Below the pieces are notes generated by a model that had not been told where the DNA came from, ran no database searches, and worked only from the letters and a program-made list of their open reading frames with translations. The position numbers and the translations under genes are program-made. This document shows, piece by piece, positions 63,332-64,000 of a stretch of DNA of 64,000 nucleotides; within the stretch, counting starts at the first letter, position 1; the number at the start of each line of letters is the position of its first letter. Location: NCBI GenBank assembly GCA_031763025.1, contig JASSKH010000005.1, positions 9,952,849 to 10,016,848 on the forward strand, written 5' to 3'. Origin of the DNA: Macrocystis pyrifera (lineage: Eukaryota > Sar > Phaeophyceae > Laminariales > Laminariaceae).

Positions 63332-63822
63332 GATACTTATTTACGTGCATCGCATATTCAAAATATAAAAAGTACCAGGTATTATGCCACCACAGGAGGT
63401 ATTTTATTGTTGTTGTCGTAACATGTTGATGTGTTAAATAGTTGTGGTTGTTGTTGTTGTTGAAGTTTTCACCTACTACTGCCTAAAAATCTCCGGCCAT
63501 GGGGGACGGTATATATTATAAACAACATGAGATCGTTCATCATCGATCGGGTGTTGGACTGCTGTGTGTGATGATTCTCAAGGCGACCAGGTTGTTGTGC
63601 AGGGGGGAAATAGCTCCTGTTAATAAAACCTCGTCAAAGTAGAGGTTCAGCGGCATTATTTTATAGAGGTTGTTGTTGTAGTCACATTAACTCATCGCCA
63701 CAAGACAACGAAGAATGCAGTCCGTGGTCGCAGGACAGGCTTCACTATTATCAGTTATTAACTCTGGAGTGGAAGAATACCTCGATATAAACAAAAGGGG
63801 TTTAGCCAAAGTCAGCTATGCC
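63332..63822. other. Repeat fragments, no gene
   Basis: (GTT)n runs near 63407, 63447 and 63669 may be tails of LINE-like fragments. 63712-63785 holds the empty counterpart of the SINE 8 insertion site. Confidence 0.5.
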
Positions 63823-64000
63823 GGCGTCCCCGGTAGTTTGGTAGGTGGTCCGCGAGCCTGTCAAGATCAATTTCGTGAGTTCGAGTCTCACCGAGTGCAT
63901 GCTCATAGGGACTTTTTCTTGCATAAAAAATTGATAAGCGGAAAGCGCGAAAGCGTGAGTTGGCTACATTCGATGAAAATCGACGAGCAGTGGGAATGCT
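63823..64000 (+). mobile_element. SINE copy 11, cut by the window end
   Basis: GGCGTCCCCGGTAGTTTGGT, B-box-like GAGTTCGAGTCTCACC and the first part of the body are present to base 64000. Confidence 0.92.

Overview
This window looks like repeat-rich nuclear DNA of a eukaryote with large spliceosomal introns and many nested retrotransposons. A stramenopile, most plausibly a brown alga or relative, is an inference from the style of the Ty3/gypsy polyprotein and the intron-rich transporter gene. No database search was possible. I see no bacterial operon, CRISPR array, rRNA gene or intact tRNA gene.

Layout. (1) About 1-16.8 kb: a minus-strand Ty3/gypsy element (A). Its 5' LTR is at 16531-16799 and its 3' end lies beyond base 1. 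The order is gag with zinc knuckle, NADAR-like domain, retropepsin, reverse transcriptase, RNase H, integrase. It is broken by a 6.6-kb Ty1/copia element (5978-12597, 5-bp target duplication) and by a tRNA-derived SINE (1845-2176, 6-bp target duplication). (2) 18.7-28.1 kb: the one convincing host gene, a nine-exon minus-strand major-facilitator transporter. All inferred introns are GT-AG and the reading phases agree. Its third intron carries a head-to-head CATGGG-rich array. Two more possible exons lie at 28.75-29.0 kb. (3) 29.1-33.3 kb: a decayed plus-strand relative of element A (LTR relic and gag). (4) 33.3-38.6 kb: a second CATGGG array, short inverted-repeat elements and an LTR relic. 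(5) 38.6-42.2 kb: a decayed non-LTR retrotransposon with a YMDD reverse transcriptase and a restriction-like endonuclease motif. (6) 43-46.4 kb: a 54-bp minisatellite, CTG-rich repeats, a polyprotein C-terminal relic and LTR pieces. (7) 46.5-64 kb: a mosaic of one near-complete APE-type LINE (57.9-62.8 kb), a 5'-truncated copy, several LINE 3'-end fragments with (CAA)n tails, most of the eleven SINE copies, and two MITE families.

How the parts relate. The repeats are mutually nested, and several insertions can be checked against empty or intact copies inside the window. A TA-flanked MITE, a TTAA-flanked MITE and three SINEs sit in LINE copies, and one SINE empty site is present. The least expected observation is the NADAR (YbiA-like) domain between gag and protease of element A. 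Frameshifts and stops indicate that nearly all transposon reading frames here are dead; the transporter gene is the only likely functional protein-coding gene.
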